64,000 nucleotides of DNA, taken from NCBI GenBank assembly GCA_030696085.1, contig JAUYNL010000060.1, positions 1 to 64,000 on the forward strand. The letters run 5' to 3'. The notes below the pieces were generated by a model that did not search any database, was not told where the DNA came from, and saw only the letters and a program-made list of their open reading frames with translations. Source of the DNA: Luteolibacter sp. Lineage in GTDB: Bacteria > Verrucomicrobiota > Verrucomicrobiia > Verrucomicrobiales > Akkermansiaceae. Both the position numbers and the translations under genes were made by a program. Positions within the stretch are counted from its first letter, which is position 1, and every line of letters begins with the position of its first letter. This document shows positions 10,072-19,841 of this stretch, in pieces.

Positions 10072-11097
10072 TCACAGCCCCATCGCCAGCTCCCGGACCA
10101 GCCGCGGGCCCTGATAGATGAAGGCGGTGTAGATCTGCACCAGCGAGGCTCCGGCGCGGATTTTCTCGCGGGCGTCCTCCAGCGAGCAGATGCCGCCCAC
10201 GCCGATGATCGGGATGTTTCCTCCCAGATGGGCGGCGAAGGCGCGCAGCACCTCGTTGCTTCTGTCTAACAAGGGACGGCCGGATAGCCCGCCGGCCTCG
10301 CCCGCGCGGGGGTGGGTGGCCACGGCCTCGCGGGCGAGCGTGGTGTTGGTGGCGATGAGGCCGTCCAGGCCGCCGTCGAGAAAGACCTTGGCGAGCTGGC
10401 GGATATGGGTTTCACCGAGATCGGGGGCCACCTTGAAGAGCAGCGGCACATGTTTGCCGTGTTGCGCTGCGAGTTTCTGTTGTTCGGCTTTGAGGGTCGC
10501 CAACAAACGCGCGCAGGCTTCGGCTCCCTGCAGGTCGCGCAGGCCCGGGGTGTTGGGCGAGGATAGGTTCACCGCGATGTATCCGGCCACCGGATAGGCC
10601 TTGCGCAGGCAGGCGAGGTAGTCGTCCGCGGCGTTTTCGTTAGGTGTGTCCTTGTTTTTTCCGATGTTGAAACCGATCACGCCGCGGAAGGATTTCGATT
10701 GGCGCACGTTGGCCACGCCGATGTCGATGCCGGGATTGTTGAAGCCCATGCGGTTGATGATCGCCTCGTGGGGGATCAGCCGGAACAGCCGCGGTTTCGG
10801 GTTTCCCGCCTGCGGACGCGGCGTGATGGTGCCGATCTCGACACAGCCGAAGCCCAAGCGGCCGAGCGCGTCGATCACATCGCCATCCTTGTCGAGCCCC
10901 GCCGCAAGGCCGATGCGGTTCGGAAACTTCAGGCCCATCACCTCGATGGGTTCCGCGAGGCCGGCGGCCGGTTGAAGCAATCCAAGCACGCCGGATTTTT
11001 CCGCCATCCTGAGGGCGGTCATGCTGAGGTGGTGGGCGGTTTCCGGGTCCAGACGGAACAGGCCGGAGCGGAGGAGGGGATACAGCGCGTCGAACAC
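10072..11097 (-). CDS. pyrD: Dihydroorotate dehydrogenase (quinone), class 2
   Basis: PyrD oxidises dihydroorotate to orotate in pyrimidine synthesis, passing electrons through FMN to quinone at the inner membrane. The 341-residue product has the class 2 N-terminal amphipathic region (LYPLLRSGLFRLDPETAHH), GLAAGLDKDG, INRMGFNNPG, the catalytic-Ser signature VNLSSPNTPGLR and the FMN-phosphate site IPIIGVGGI. The open frame extends far upstream into pta sequence, so the start was set at the GTG (11097) that gives the normal family length. No strong ribosome-binding site precedes it. It follows pta by 124 nt on the same strand. The assignment is firm and the start moderately so. Confidence 0.95.
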   Translation of the reverse strand: MFDALYPLLRSGLFRLDPETAHHLSMTALRMAEKSGVLGLLQPAAGLAEPIEVMGLKFPNRIGLAAGLDKDGDVIDALGRLGFGCVEIGTITPRPQAGNPKPRLFRLIPHEAIINRMGFNNPGIDIGVANVRQSKSFRGVIGFNIGKNKDTPNENAADDYLACLRKAYPVAGYIAVNLSSPNTPGLRDLQGAEACARLLATLKAEQQKLAAQHGKHVPLLFKVAPDLGETHIRQLAKVFLDGGLDGLIATNTTLAREAVATHPRAGEAGGLSGRPLLDRSNEVLRAFAAHLGGNIPIIGVGGICSLEDAREKIRAGASLVQIYTAFIYQGPRLVRELAMGL

Positions 11098-11194
11098 GGC
11101 GTGAGCGTGGGAGAGCCGCCGCTTTTTGTCGAATGCGGGTTTTTGAAAATTCCGGTGAGCGCTGGAAATGCGCGGCAATGTTCCTGAAGTGGTT

Positions 11195-11218
11195 GGCGGG
11201 CGGCAGGTGGGGCCCGCC
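11195..11218 (-). terminator. Hairpin just after pta
   Basis: GGCGGGC (11195-11201) and GCCCGCC (11212-11218) form a 7-bp all-GC stem with a 10-nt loop immediately past the pta stop codon. No T-tract follows on the minus strand, so termination is possible but unproven. Confidence 0.3.
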
Positions 11219-11221
11219 GCT

Positions 11222-13398
11222 TCAGCCTCCTGAGCCGCGGCCCGACTGGATGGCGGTGACGGCGATGGTGTAAATGATATCATCCACCATCGCGCCGCGC
11301 GAGAGGTCGTTGACGGGCTTGCGCAGGCCCTGGAGCACGGGGCCGATGCTGATGAGGTTCGCGCTGCGCTGGACGGCCTTGTAGGTGGTGTTTCCTGTAT
11401 TGAGATCCGGGAAGATGAAGACCGTCGCCTTGCCGGCCACCGGGCTGTCCGGTGCCTTGGTGGCGGCGACTTCCGCGATGGCGGCGGCGTCGTATTGCAA
11501 CGGGCCGTCCAGCAACAGCTTCGGGCGCAGGGCTTTGGCGATTTCAGTGGCGTGGCGGACCTTTTCGACATCCGCCCCGCTGCCGGACTCGCCGGTGGAA
11601 TAGCTGATGAGCGCCACGCGGGCGGGAATGCCGAATTGCTCGGCGGTTTCCGCGCTTTGGATGGCGATGTCCGCCAGCGCTTCGGCGTCCGGGTTCGGAT
11701 TCACGGCGCAATCCCCATAGACGAGCACCTGCTCCGGCAGGCACATGAAGAAGACCGAGGAGACCACGCGGGCCTGCGGGTGGGTTTTGATGAGTTGCAG
11801 CGCGGGCCGGATGGTGTTGGCGGAGGAGTGTACCGCGCCGGAAACCAGGCCGTCCACCTCGCCCATAGCGAGCATCATGGTGCCGAGCATCACGTTGTCT
11901 TCAAGGGCTTCCAGCGCGTCATGCTCGTTGAGGTTCTTGCTCCTGCGCATATCCACCAGCGGCGCGACATAGCGCGGGCGGAGTGCGGCGCTGTCCATGA
12001 TTTCGATTTCATCGGGGATCGCCACGCCGTTGGCGGCGGCCACCCGGCGGATTTCCGCAGGATTTCCTAACAGCACGCAGCGGGCGATTTTCCGCTGGTT
12101 GCAGGCGACGGCGGCCTGGATGGTGCGCGGTTCCTCGCCCTCGGGAAGAATGATGCGGCGGTTGAGCTCGCGCGCCCAGGATGCCAGCTTGTGGCGGAAT
12201 GCGGCGGGGGACATGCGCACGACGAGTTCCACCTTGCAGCGGTTCTCCAGCTTTTGTCCGGCGATGTTGCGGGCGATGAAGTCCATGACGTGGTTCATGC
12301 GCTCGGTATCGTCGGAGGGGACCTCGCCGCTCATGCGCGAGAGATTGAGTACGGTTTGATAACTTCCGGTGTGGACCTTGAGCACGGGCAGGCCGGTATC
12401 GAAGGCGCGCTGGCAGAGATCGCGCATCTCGGTGCCCAGCGGCATGCCGCTGGTGAGAATGATTCCCGCCAGCGCCACGCCATTGAGGGCGGCGAGGGCG
12501 GCGGCGATGATCACGTCCTCGCGGTCTGCCGGCATGATGAGCAGGGCGCCCGGCGCGAAAACGTGATGGATGTGGGAAACGGCACGCGCGCAAAGCGCGA
12601 TGGAATAGACGCGGCGCTTGGCCATGTCACCGGCTGAGACCACTTCGGCGTTCAGATGTCTGGCGACATCGATGGCGCGGAAGGATTGCAGCGTGCTGTT
12701 GGACGGGATGGTCCCTAGCAGTTCGAATTGGCCGCTCTTGAAGAGCGAACAGCCGGCAAGCAAGCGTTCAATGGCGGCGCTGGCTTCTTCGGCGGGGGTG
12801 ATTTCCGCGCCTTTGCCATCGGTGGAGGAGTCCACGATGGGCACCAGGCCGGTCTTGGATTCCTCGCGTGGTCTGCCGATCTTGTTGATGATGCAACCGA
12901 TGATTTTCGGGTTGTCGATGCCGCCATAGAGCGCGGCGAGGGTTTCCACCTTGCGCTCGAATTCCCGCGGGCATTCGGTGCCGAGCGTGGTGACCAGGAT
13001 GACCTCCGCATCCAGGCTGCTGGCCATCATGCGGTTCAGGCGATTGTTGAAGGTGCGGCCCTCCGCCGGCAGCAGACCTTCCACGATCACGACATCGGCG
13101 TGCTCGCCCGCCTTGCTGACGGTTTCGACCACGCGCTCCATCAGGTCGCCGATGTGCTCCTGGCGGACGTAATCATCCGCCTGCTGGATCGGTATGGAAT
13201 CGGGTGGTTTTTTCCCATCGTCGATTGGATGAACAGGGCGGAGGTGTCGCATTCTCCGGAGATCGAGTGGTTCTGGCTGATCGGCTTGCAGAAGCCCACG
13301 CGGATCCCTCGGCGGTCGAGCGCGCGGACCACCCCGAGGCAGACCGAGGTGAGGCCGACTCCGGCCCCCGAGGCGGCAAGGAAAAAGGTGTGTTTCAT
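11222..13398 (-). CDS. pta: Phosphate acetyltransferase, long form, split by a -1 frameshift
   Basis: Pta interconverts acetyl-CoA and acetyl phosphate, working with AckA in acetate overflow or uptake. The N-terminus (ATG at 13398) reads FFLAASGAGVGLTSVCLGVV, the P-loop/BioD-like start of long Pta, but in a different frame from the rest. The frames meet at six A residues (minus strand; T-run 13208-13213). Zero frame is GGA AAA AAC, and a -1 slip gives AAA AAA CCA, which continues as PPDSIPIQQADDYVRQ. The downstream part holds the DRTGG-like domain and the C-terminal PTA_PTB domain (GAVHSSANTIRPALQ, LNTGNTTYKAVQR). Joined, the protein is about 724 residues, normal for the family. The cause could be programmed slippage, a real deletion or a base missed in the homopolymer. 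It lies 15 nt after ackA. Confidence 0.85.
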
Positions 13399-13413
13399 GA
13401 CGGGATGATGTGC

Positions 13414-14610
13414 TTAGGAAATGAGGCGCAGGGTTTCGCGTGCGATCATGAGTTCCTCGTTGGTGGGTACCACCAGGCAGGGAATGCGGCTTTCTGGAGA
13501 GCTGATGGATCCCTTGTCGGCCCGGCCATGCACGGCGTTTCTCGCGTCGTCGAGAACGACTCCCAGGAGATTCAGATGGGCGGCGGTCATCGCACGGACC
13601 TGCGGGGAGTTCTCGCCGATTCCGCCGGTGAAAACAAGGGCGTCGATGGTGTCGAGCGCGGCCATCAGGCCGCAGACGGATTTCGCCAGACGGTAGCAGA
13701 AGACCTCGATGGCGAGCCTGGCGTGCTGGTGGCCATCGTGCGCGGCTGCGGAGAGTGTGCGCATGTCATTGCTCAGGCCGGAGAGTCCTAGCAGCCCGCT
13801 GCGGGAGTTGAGCATGGCGGTGATTTCGCCCAGGCGCATGCCGGTCTGGTCCTGGAGAAACTGGTGCAGCGCGGGATCGACATCGCCACTGCGGGTGCCC
13901 ATGACGAGACCTTCGCTGGGGGTAAGGCCCATGGTGGAGTCCGCGCTGCGGCCGTTCCGGATGGCGCAGGCGCTGCAGCCATTGCCAAGATGCATGGTGA
14001 TCAGGCTGGTTTGCTCCGCCCGCCTATCTAACAACCTTGCCGTTTCCAACAGCACATAGTGATGGCTGGTGCCGTGGAAACCATAGCGCCGCACCTTGAG
14101 TTCCTCGTAATAAGTCCGGGGAATGGCATAGAGATAGGCTTTTGGCGGGAGGGTCTGGTGGAAGGCGGTGTCGAAAACCGCCACCTGCGGAAGTTCCGGA
14201 AACAGCTCGCGGGCTGTGCGCACGCCCACCAGATTGGCGGGATTATGGAGCGGGGCCAGGCAGATGCAGCGCTCCACGGCGGCCATCATGTCATCACAGA
14301 TCACCACCGAGTCCGTGAATTCCTCGCCGCCGTGCACCATCCGGTGGCCTATGCCGCGGGGATTCAGGCCGTTCATGTGGCGGATCGCCGCCTGCAGGGC
14401 GCCGCGGTGGGTGGCGGAGGGAATGGAGATGCGGGCGGATTCTCCATCGCGCTCGATCTTGAGCACGGCTTCGGGACCGCCGAGGCGCTCGGCGAGGCCC
14501 TTGATCAGGACCTCCTCTCCCACGACGGGCAGCACCGCGAATTTCAGCGACGAGCTGCCGCAGTTGATGACGATGACACAGTCGGTGCCCGGGGAATGAT
14601 CGGTGGTCAT
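13414..14610 (-). CDS. ackA: Acetate kinase
   Basis: AckA transfers phosphate between acetyl phosphate and ADP, yielding acetate and ATP. The 398-residue protein has the family signatures VINCGSSSLKFAV near the N-terminus, HRMVHGGEEF, VFDTAFHQTLP, RRYGFHGTSHHYV, HLGNGCSA and FTGGIGENS. Length matches the usual ~400 residues. It lies 15 nt upstream of pta and 17 nt downstream of the DUF4136 lipoprotein gene, consistent with a shared minus-strand transcript. Confidence 0.96.
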   Translation of the reverse strand: MTTDHSPGTDCVIVINCGSSSLKFAVLPVVGEEVLIKGLAERLGGPEAVLKIERDGESARISIPSATHRGALQAAIRHMNGLNPRGIGHRMVHGGEEFTDSVVICDDMMAAVERCICLAPLHNPANLVGVRTARELFPELPQVAVFDTAFHQTLPPKAYLYAIPRTYYEELKVRRYGFHGTSHHYVLLETARLLDRRAEQTSLITMHLGNGCSACAIRNGRSADSTMGLTPSEGLVMGTRSGDVDPALHQFLQDQTGMRLGEITAMLNSRSGLLGLSGLSNDMRTLSAAAHDGHQHARLAIEVFCYRLAKSVCGLMAALDTIDALVFTGGIGENSPQVRAMTAAHLNLLGVVLDDARNAVHGRADKGSISSPESRIPCLVVPTNEELMIARETLRLIS

Positions 14611-14627
14611 GGGGGCTGCCGGTTTTT

Positions 14628-15182
14628 TCAGCGGAAAAATCCGGCGAGCGCCTGGGCCACGGCGGCATCGATGCGTGCGGCGCGGGTGGCCGGGGAGGCC
14701 CCCTTGATTGCGTCATTCCTGGCGAAGTTCCGGTAAACGAGCTTGTTGCTTCGCGCGTCAATCACGTCGATGAGGATGCCGGCCTGGCGGAAGAATTCGG
14801 GCCTTTCGTTTTCCAGCGCGCCGCGCTTGTGGGCGAGCACGGCGATATCATCCGCATTGCGGCCGTAGCCGAAATAATCGCGGTAGTCAGCGGTCATGCC
14901 GGGTTCCTGATAGATGACGAGGTAGGCGACGACGAGATCGGAGCCACCTTTGCCGTAGGCCAGGCCCTTGGAGGTGAATTGTTTGGAGAGTGAATTCTGG
15001 ATCATCCGGTGAACCTGTTGTTCGGTGGGATTGGTGATCGCGGGCAGGTTGGGATCCCGTTGGATCAGGCGGGCGGAAGTGTAGCCCTTGCTGCCACCCT
15101 TGGGCATATCGACGTTCGACGAGCAGGAAACGAAGCCGAGGCAGGCGGCGGCGAGCAGGATGCGGAATGATGTTTTCGACAT
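14628..15182 (-). CDS. DUF4136-like lipoprotein
   Basis: The 184-residue product starts with a lipoprotein signal (ILLAAACLGFVSCSS) whose lipobox Cys is around residue 20, so it should be lipid-anchored in the envelope. The rest fits the DUF4136 pattern: a short amphipathic helix (VHRMIQNSLSKQFTSKGL), a DLVVAYLV strand, a VIDARSNKLVYRN strand and an Ala-rich C-terminal helix. Function of the family is unknown. It sits between the SulP permease and ackA with gaps of 24 and 17 nt, so it may be cotranscribed with them. Confidence 0.75.
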   Translation of the reverse strand: MSKTSFRILLAAACLGFVSCSSNVDMPKGGSKGYTSARLIQRDPNLPAITNPTEQQVHRMIQNSLSKQFTSKGLAYGKGGSDLVVAYLVIYQEPGMTADYRDYFGYGRNADDIAVLAHKRGALENERPEFFRQAGILIDVIDARSNKLVYRNFARNDAIKGASPATRAARIDAAVAQALAGFFR

Positions 15183-15206
15183 GTCGGGACTGTGCCGGGA
15201 GCGGTT

Positions 15207-16913
15207 TCAGGTGGCAATGGGAATCTCGGGCTTCCCGGTTCTGAGGAGTATGGAGGCCACTGTCTGATCCGCAACCACCGGGCCGTAATGTTCCTCGAAC
15301 CCGCCCCGGCGCAGAGCCTCGCGCACCACGCTGTGGGTTTCGGCAAGGCGCAACTCGATCCCTCGCTTTTGCAGGGTTTCATGCAGCTCGGTGAGGAACT
15401 CGACGCCGGCCATGTCAATCATCGGCACGGTGCCCATGAAGAGGACCGCGAGTTTCACCTCGTCCTGACGTGCGGCAAGCAGTTCGAAAAAGCGGTCGTG
15501 AACGTGCTCTGCATTGAAGTAGAAGATACCGCCGTTGCAGCGGAAGATGAATGCACCGGGCAGTCGCTCGTTGGCGGGATGGCGGATGCGATCGGCGAAG
15601 TAGTCGGTGCCGGGCACGCGGCCGAGCTCGGTAGCTGGCGGAGTCATTGCGCGGCGCAGCAGCAGCGCGATGGAGAGCACCGCCCCGATCAGCACGCCCA
15701 TCAGCAAGCCGGAAAACAACACTCCGCACACCGCGGCCACCGCCACCGCGAAATCAGCGCGGCTGAAACGCCACATCTCCCTGAGGGCGGAAAGATTGAA
15801 CAGCCCGGTCACGGCGGCCAGCACGATGGCGGCCAGCACCGGCTGCGGCAAATGCCTCAGCAGGCTGGAGAGGAACAGGATCACCAGCAGGATCAGGATG
15901 GAGGAGATGAATCCTGAAAGCGGGGTGCGCGCGCCGCTTGATTCGTTGACGAGTGATTGCGACATGCCGCCGCTGGTAGGGAATCCCTGGCCGAGTCCGG
16001 CGGCGAGATTCGCGCCGGCCAGGGCGAGGAATTCCTGATTGCTGTCCATCCGGTAGCCGTGCTTGCGTGCGAACATCCTGCCGATGGCGGCGGTCTCCAC
16101 CGCTCCTAGCAGAAAGCAGGCCATCGCCAGCGGCAGCAGGGTGTTGAGGTCGGCGCGGCCCAGCACGCCGCAGCGGAATGCCGGCAGCCCCTGCGGCACC
16201 TCGCCGAGCAGCTTCACGCCGCTCGCGGCGAGATCGGCATTCGCACCGATCAGGAGTCCGGCGATCACCACCACCAGCGCCACCGGTTTGCCGGGAAGGA
16301 ACCGTTTCCCTAACAAGAGCAGCGCCAGCGCCACGCCGCCCAACAGCAGGGATGGGGTGTTGGTTTCTCCCGCGTGGCGGATGAAGCCGGCGGATTTCTC
16401 CCAGAAATCGCCGTGGCCGCCCTTGATGCCGCAGAGTTTCGGCAACTGTGAGCTGGCGAGGTAGAGTGCCACGCCGATTTTGAAGCCGGTCATTACCGGT
16501 TCCGAGATGAAATTCACCACCGCACCCGCTCGGAACAGGCGGGCGAGCAGTGCCAGCAGCGCGACGATCACCGCAGTGGCCGAGGCCATCGCCGCATAAC
16601 GCGCCGGATCACCTGCGGCGAGCGGGGCCAGGGTGGTGCCGACCAATAGCGAGATCGCCGAGGTGACGGTGACCGTTGTCTGCCTGGAACTGGTGAAAAT
16701 CCAGAAGACGAACCCGGAAAACAGGCAGGCATAAAGTCCGGCCTCGGGCGGCAATCCGGCCAGCGAGGCATCGCCGATGGCGGCCGGCATCAGGTAGGCC
16801 GCCAGGGTGATGCCGGCGATGATGTCGGGGCGCAGCCAGCCGCGTTGGTAGCCGCGTAGCCAGGCAAGAGCCGGGATGATTCCTGCAATGCGGGATGGGA
16901 TGCTGCGGGTCAT
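15207..16913 (-). CDS. SulP-family anion permease with STAS domain
   Basis: The 568-residue inner-membrane protein has the SulP layout. A short cytoplasmic N-terminus (LRGYQRGWLRPDIIAGITLAAYLMPAAIGDASL) leads into about a dozen hydrophobic segments, including ETAAIGRMFARKHGYRMDSNQE and the FPTSGGMSQSLVN motif. A C-terminal STAS domain (about 455-568) follows. SulP proteins carry sulfate, bicarbonate, chloride or other anions, and the substrate cannot be read from sequence. Sulfate is attractive given the sulfur locus at 43-60 kb, but this gene is far from it and beside acetate genes. The open frame extends upstream. The ATG at 16913 was chosen because it directly precedes the conserved region and gives normal length. 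Confidence 0.9.
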   Translation of the reverse strand: MTRSIPSRIAGIIPALAWLRGYQRGWLRPDIIAGITLAAYLMPAAIGDASLAGLPPEAGLYACLFSGFVFWIFTSSRQTTVTVTSAISLLVGTTLAPLAAGDPARYAAMASATAVIVALLALLARLFRAGAVVNFISEPVMTGFKIGVALYLASSQLPKLCGIKGGHGDFWEKSAGFIRHAGETNTPSLLLGGVALALLLLGKRFLPGKPVALVVVIAGLLIGANADLAASGVKLLGEVPQGLPAFRCGVLGRADLNTLLPLAMACFLLGAVETAAIGRMFARKHGYRMDSNQEFLALAGANLAAGLGQGFPTSGGMSQSLVNESSGARTPLSGFISSILILLVILFLSSLLRHLPQPVLAAIVLAAVTGLFNLSALREMWRFSRADFAVAVAAVCGVLFSGLLMGVLIGAVLSIALLLRRAMTPPATELGRVPGTDYFADRIRHPANERLPGAFIFRCNGGIFYFNAEHVHDRFFELLAARQDEVKLAVLFMGTVPMIDMAGVEFLTELHETLQKRGIELRLAETHSVVREALRRGGFEEHYGPVVADQTVASILLRTGKPEIPIAT

Positions 16914-17725
16914 GATGTGGGAGGTGGGGCGGTGTGTTCTCAGTGCCTGGCGCACGGAACGAATCCCGGCGCAGTCAACACACAAATCGCGTAGCGCACC
17001 ATCAGACAATGGTCCGATGGCGAGGAATTTTGCAAAGTGAGGGCGATTCAGGTAGAGCCAAATAAAGGGCGCGAAAATGTTGGATTGAGTTCCGGTGGGG
17101 ATCACCAAGGCGCAGTTTCACGCGGAGCTTCCGTGATGAGCGGTTGGGCCATGAGGTGCGTAAGAGTCCGGGTCCCATGGCGCTTCCGGGTGAGAATGAT
17201 TTGAGTGAAAAGGCTCTTTTTGCCGACAACCTTCAATGCGGTATAAATTCAAAATTTCTTTTAAAAACCTACATGTGCGCTCTGAAATCACCGGTGAAAG
17301 TTGATGTCGAAATCTTCAAATGACTCATAATCAAACGATTGAATATGCAACGCAGGTCTTTTTCTTGCAATGCACCCCGCCAAGCAGAGGTCCCAAAAAA
17401 GTTTTCAAAGAAATACCTTGATTATACTACTCAGATCGGTATGGTTTCGCCGTGCGGCTGCTCAAGCCTCGCGACGCTGACCCTAAAAACGGGAAGTGAC
17501 ACTCTTATTGAAGGCCCACCACTCACCACGAGCGTCGGCCTCACCGGTTCGGATCATTTCGCATTCATCCGTTCGCTCCCCATCTCGGGTCTTTCGAACC
17601 AGGAAGTCCCGTCATACGAGCCGGAATCCCCTTGGTTTTCCTGCGTCCCCCCTCCTGTGCGCCCGGCAACCGATCATCTGATTTCAACTTCGATTGTAGA
17701 CCAAACCATCCAGTATAAACCATCC
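16914..17725. other. Divergent intergenic region, 812 bp, no gene supported
   Basis: This gap separates the minus-strand sulP gene from the plus-strand paralog pair. The in-frame extension upstream of 17726 has no recognisable protein similarity and precedes a clear signal peptide, so it is taken as leader. An AT-rich stretch at about 17230-17430 is the likeliest place for promoters of both genes. TATACT at 17423-17428 could be a -10 box, but no well-spaced -35 was found. Confidence 0.4.
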
Positions 17726-18808
17726 ATGAAATCCCTACCTACTCATCAAACCTTAATCCAGGCCCTCGCCGCAGCCGCCGCCGTGGCGATCGCGCTGCCA
17801 CTCTCCGCCGACATCGTCCCAGCCCCGGTGAACGGTGACATCTTCCTCGGCTTCCGCGCATCCGGCGGACAGGGCGGCGACTCCTCCTATCTTGTCAACC
17901 TTGGCCCGGACACCGCCTTTCGCAATCTCGCTCAGGGCAGCTCAATCACTTTTACCGTGAGTGGCGGGACCAACCCGATCGGGGACATCGGAGCCGACCT
18001 CGCGGCCACCTACGGCGCCGACTGGAATACTCGCCCTGATCTCCTCTGGGGAGTCTTCGGGCTGAAAAACAGCTCGAGTCCGAGTGTGTATTCCACTCGC
18101 GAACGGACTTCGCCGAATACGCAGAGCATACCGTGGCCCGCCCTCAATCTGTCATCACGCAGTAGCGTGGCCTCGGCGGCATCGAGCGTGATCGACACCA
18201 ACACAGGCGGCTATCGTGGACTGCAAGCTACGGCAAACAGCCCGGTCGCCGCCCTGCAAACGAATTTTTCCGGACAGGCCAGCTACAACTTCCAAGTCGC
18301 CACTCCGGGCACCACCGACTTCGGCTCGCTGAGTCAATGGAGCAGCATTGAAGGCAGCTTCGGAGGTGGAGTCGCCGCCACCCGACTCGACTTCTACTGG
18401 CTTTCCGGCAGCAGCACGACACCGGTGAAGTATCTCGGCTACTTCTCCATCACTGGTGCGGGAGTTCTGACGTTCACAAATCCGTCCACGACACCGCCGC
18501 CGAACACGGATACGGATGGCGACGGTCAGACGGATGCCTACGAAGCCATTGCCGGAACCAATCCGAACGACCCCGCCGATTTCTTTCGTGTCGGGCAATT
18601 GGTATCCGCTCCGGGCAGTCCTGCGGCGATCCACTTCCAGGCCGCCGCCGGCCGGAATTACCAACTTCAATACTCGGAAACGCTCGCCTCCTGGGAGACG
18701 ATCGACACCATCAATGGCGCCACAGCCGGGGCGCTTCAATTCACCGATAACGATGCGGTACGGCGGGCCAAAGCCAAGGGGTTCTACCGGATTCTCGTGA
18801 GTCAGTAA
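17726..18808 (+). CDS. Secreted protein with paralog-shared N-terminal domain and Ca-loop C-terminal module
   Basis: The start was placed at the ATG preceding a signal peptide (IQALAAAAAVAIALPLSADI), giving 360 residues. Residues about 30-250 form a beta-rich domain beginning GDIFLGFRASGG and SYLVNLG, which aligns along its length with the next gene (shared WGVFGLKNS/WGIFGLKNS, PWPALN and TTDFGSLSQWSSIEG). After a Pro/Thr linker the C-terminus differs. It has a Ca-binding-type loop (DTDGDGQTDAYEAIAGTNP, ~260-280), then YQLQYSETLASW and a terminal GFYRILVSQ. The same module type ends the giant protease and the sulfatase. Function is unknown; an extracellular location is inferred. Confidence 0.75.
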   Translation: MKSLPTHQTLIQALAAAAAVAIALPLSADIVPAPVNGDIFLGFRASGGQGGDSSYLVNLGPDTAFRNLAQGSSITFTVSGGTNPIGDIGADLAATYGADWNTRPDLLWGVFGLKNSSSPSVYSTRERTSPNTQSIPWPALNLSSRSSVASAASSVIDTNTGGYRGLQATANSPVAALQTNFSGQASYNFQVATPGTTDFGSLSQWSSIEGSFGGGVAATRLDFYWLSGSSTTPVKYLGYFSITGAGVLTFTNPSTTPPPNTDTDGDGQTDAYEAIAGTNPNDPADFFRVGQLVSAPGSPAAIHFQAAAGRNYQLQYSETLASWETIDTINGATAGALQFTDNDAVRRAKAKGFYRILVSQ

Positions 18809-18977
18809 GCAGCCGCTCCTCCTGATTTTTTGTCCGACCGTATCCACGGAGGCTACCCACAAACCAACGCCTCACTGGAGCTGACGAGCACACCCGCGCA
18901 AGTCTCCTGCGCGATGAACCGGCTCAACGTCGGATTCGCGGAGGTCAACTAACGACTAAACACTGAAATATCAAATT
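18809..18977 (+). other. Short gap with a possible coding relic
   Basis: Between the two paralogs a 33-codon open stretch (18851-18952) reads GYPQTNASLELTS, then AQVSCAMNRLNVGFAEVN, and stops with TAA. It has no start codon in a sensible place and no family I recognise. It looks like the end of a lost gene rather than a small functional protein. Confidence 0.25.
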
Positions 18978-19781
18978 ATGAAATTGAAATATCATCCGCT
19001 CAGACACGCGCTGTTCGCGCTTGCCAGCGGCATCATCGGCACCGCTTCGTCCTTCGGGGCATTGGTGGTGACCCCTCAGGCTGGTGACATCTTCCTCGGC
19101 GTTCGCGCGACGGGCGGGATCGGTTCCACCACCTCCTATCTGGTGAATCTCGGCAACGATCTCACCTTCCGCAACGCCACTCCCGGCTCTACCACGACTT
19201 TGACGCTGGGCAATCTGGGGGCCGACCTCGCTGCGCAATACGGAGCGGGTTGGTTCGCTCGCGAGGATCTCCAATGGGGGATCTTCGGCCTCAAGAATTC
19301 GGCCAGCCCGACGGTATATGCCTCGCAGGAGCGCGGCGATCCCGGAGTGCAGGGCACTCCTTGGCCTGCACTTAACAATACCGCCCGAAGCAATGCCGCC
19401 AGCAATCTTGCCAGCGTGATTGACGGTGTTTTCGGCTACCGCAACCTTGAGGCCACCGCGAATTCCACGGTCGCGGGTTTCCAGACGAACGCATCGGGGT
19501 TAGACCGCTATGCCACCCAGGTGGGCACTGCAGGAACTACCGACTTCGGTTCACTCAGTCAATGGAGCTCGATTGAGGGAACCATCGGTGGAGCCGAAGC
19601 CAGCGTGCTGGATTTCTACCGGATTTCCGGTAGCTCGATCACTCCGGTGCAATACCTCGGGAACTTCGGCATCAGCAATACGGGATCCATCAGCTTCACC
19701 GCCGTGCCGGAACCGTCCGGTGCTCTCCTTGGAGGCCTCGGCACGCTGCTCCTGCTTACCAAGCGCCGCCGCAATGCCTGA
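18978..19781 (+). CDS. PEP-CTERM protein, paralog of the preceding gene
   Basis: The 267-residue product has a signal peptide (ALFALASGIIGTASSFGA) and the same domain as its upstream neighbour: GDIFLGVRATGG, SYLVNLGNDLTFRN, WGIFGLKNSASPTVY, PWPALN and FGSLSQWSSIEG. It ends in a classic PEP-CTERM signal, AVPEPSGALLGGLGTLLLLTKRRRNA from about residue 242: the PEP motif, a hydrophobic helix and a basic tail. PEP-CTERM proteins are cut by exosortase during export and are often linked to exopolysaccharide or the surface. No exosortase gene lies in this window. Role unknown. Confidence 0.85.
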   Translation: MKLKYHPLRHALFALASGIIGTASSFGALVVTPQAGDIFLGVRATGGIGSTTSYLVNLGNDLTFRNATPGSTTTLTLGNLGADLAAQYGAGWFAREDLQWGIFGLKNSASPTVYASQERGDPGVQGTPWPALNNTARSNAASNLASVIDGVFGYRNLEATANSTVAGFQTNASGLDRYATQVGTAGTTDFGSLSQWSSIEGTIGGAEASVLDFYRISGSSITPVQYLGNFGISNTGSISFTAVPEPSGALLGGLGTLLLLTKRRRNA

Positions 19782-19841
19782 TCACGCAAACACAATCCAT
19801 CCAACTGAACTGAAACCAACACATTCAAATCCACCAAACTT

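Noticed and set aside
11098-11571. Upstream extension of the pyrD reading frame
   Set aside because: The extension translates pta sequence in the wrong frame as Arg/Ser/Pro-rich residues. Family length points to the GTG at 11097.
13158-13182. Hairpin downstream of the pta slippery site as proof of programmed frameshifting
   Set aside because: The 25-nt spacing exceeds the 5-9 nt usual for stimulators, so it is noted but not used as proof.
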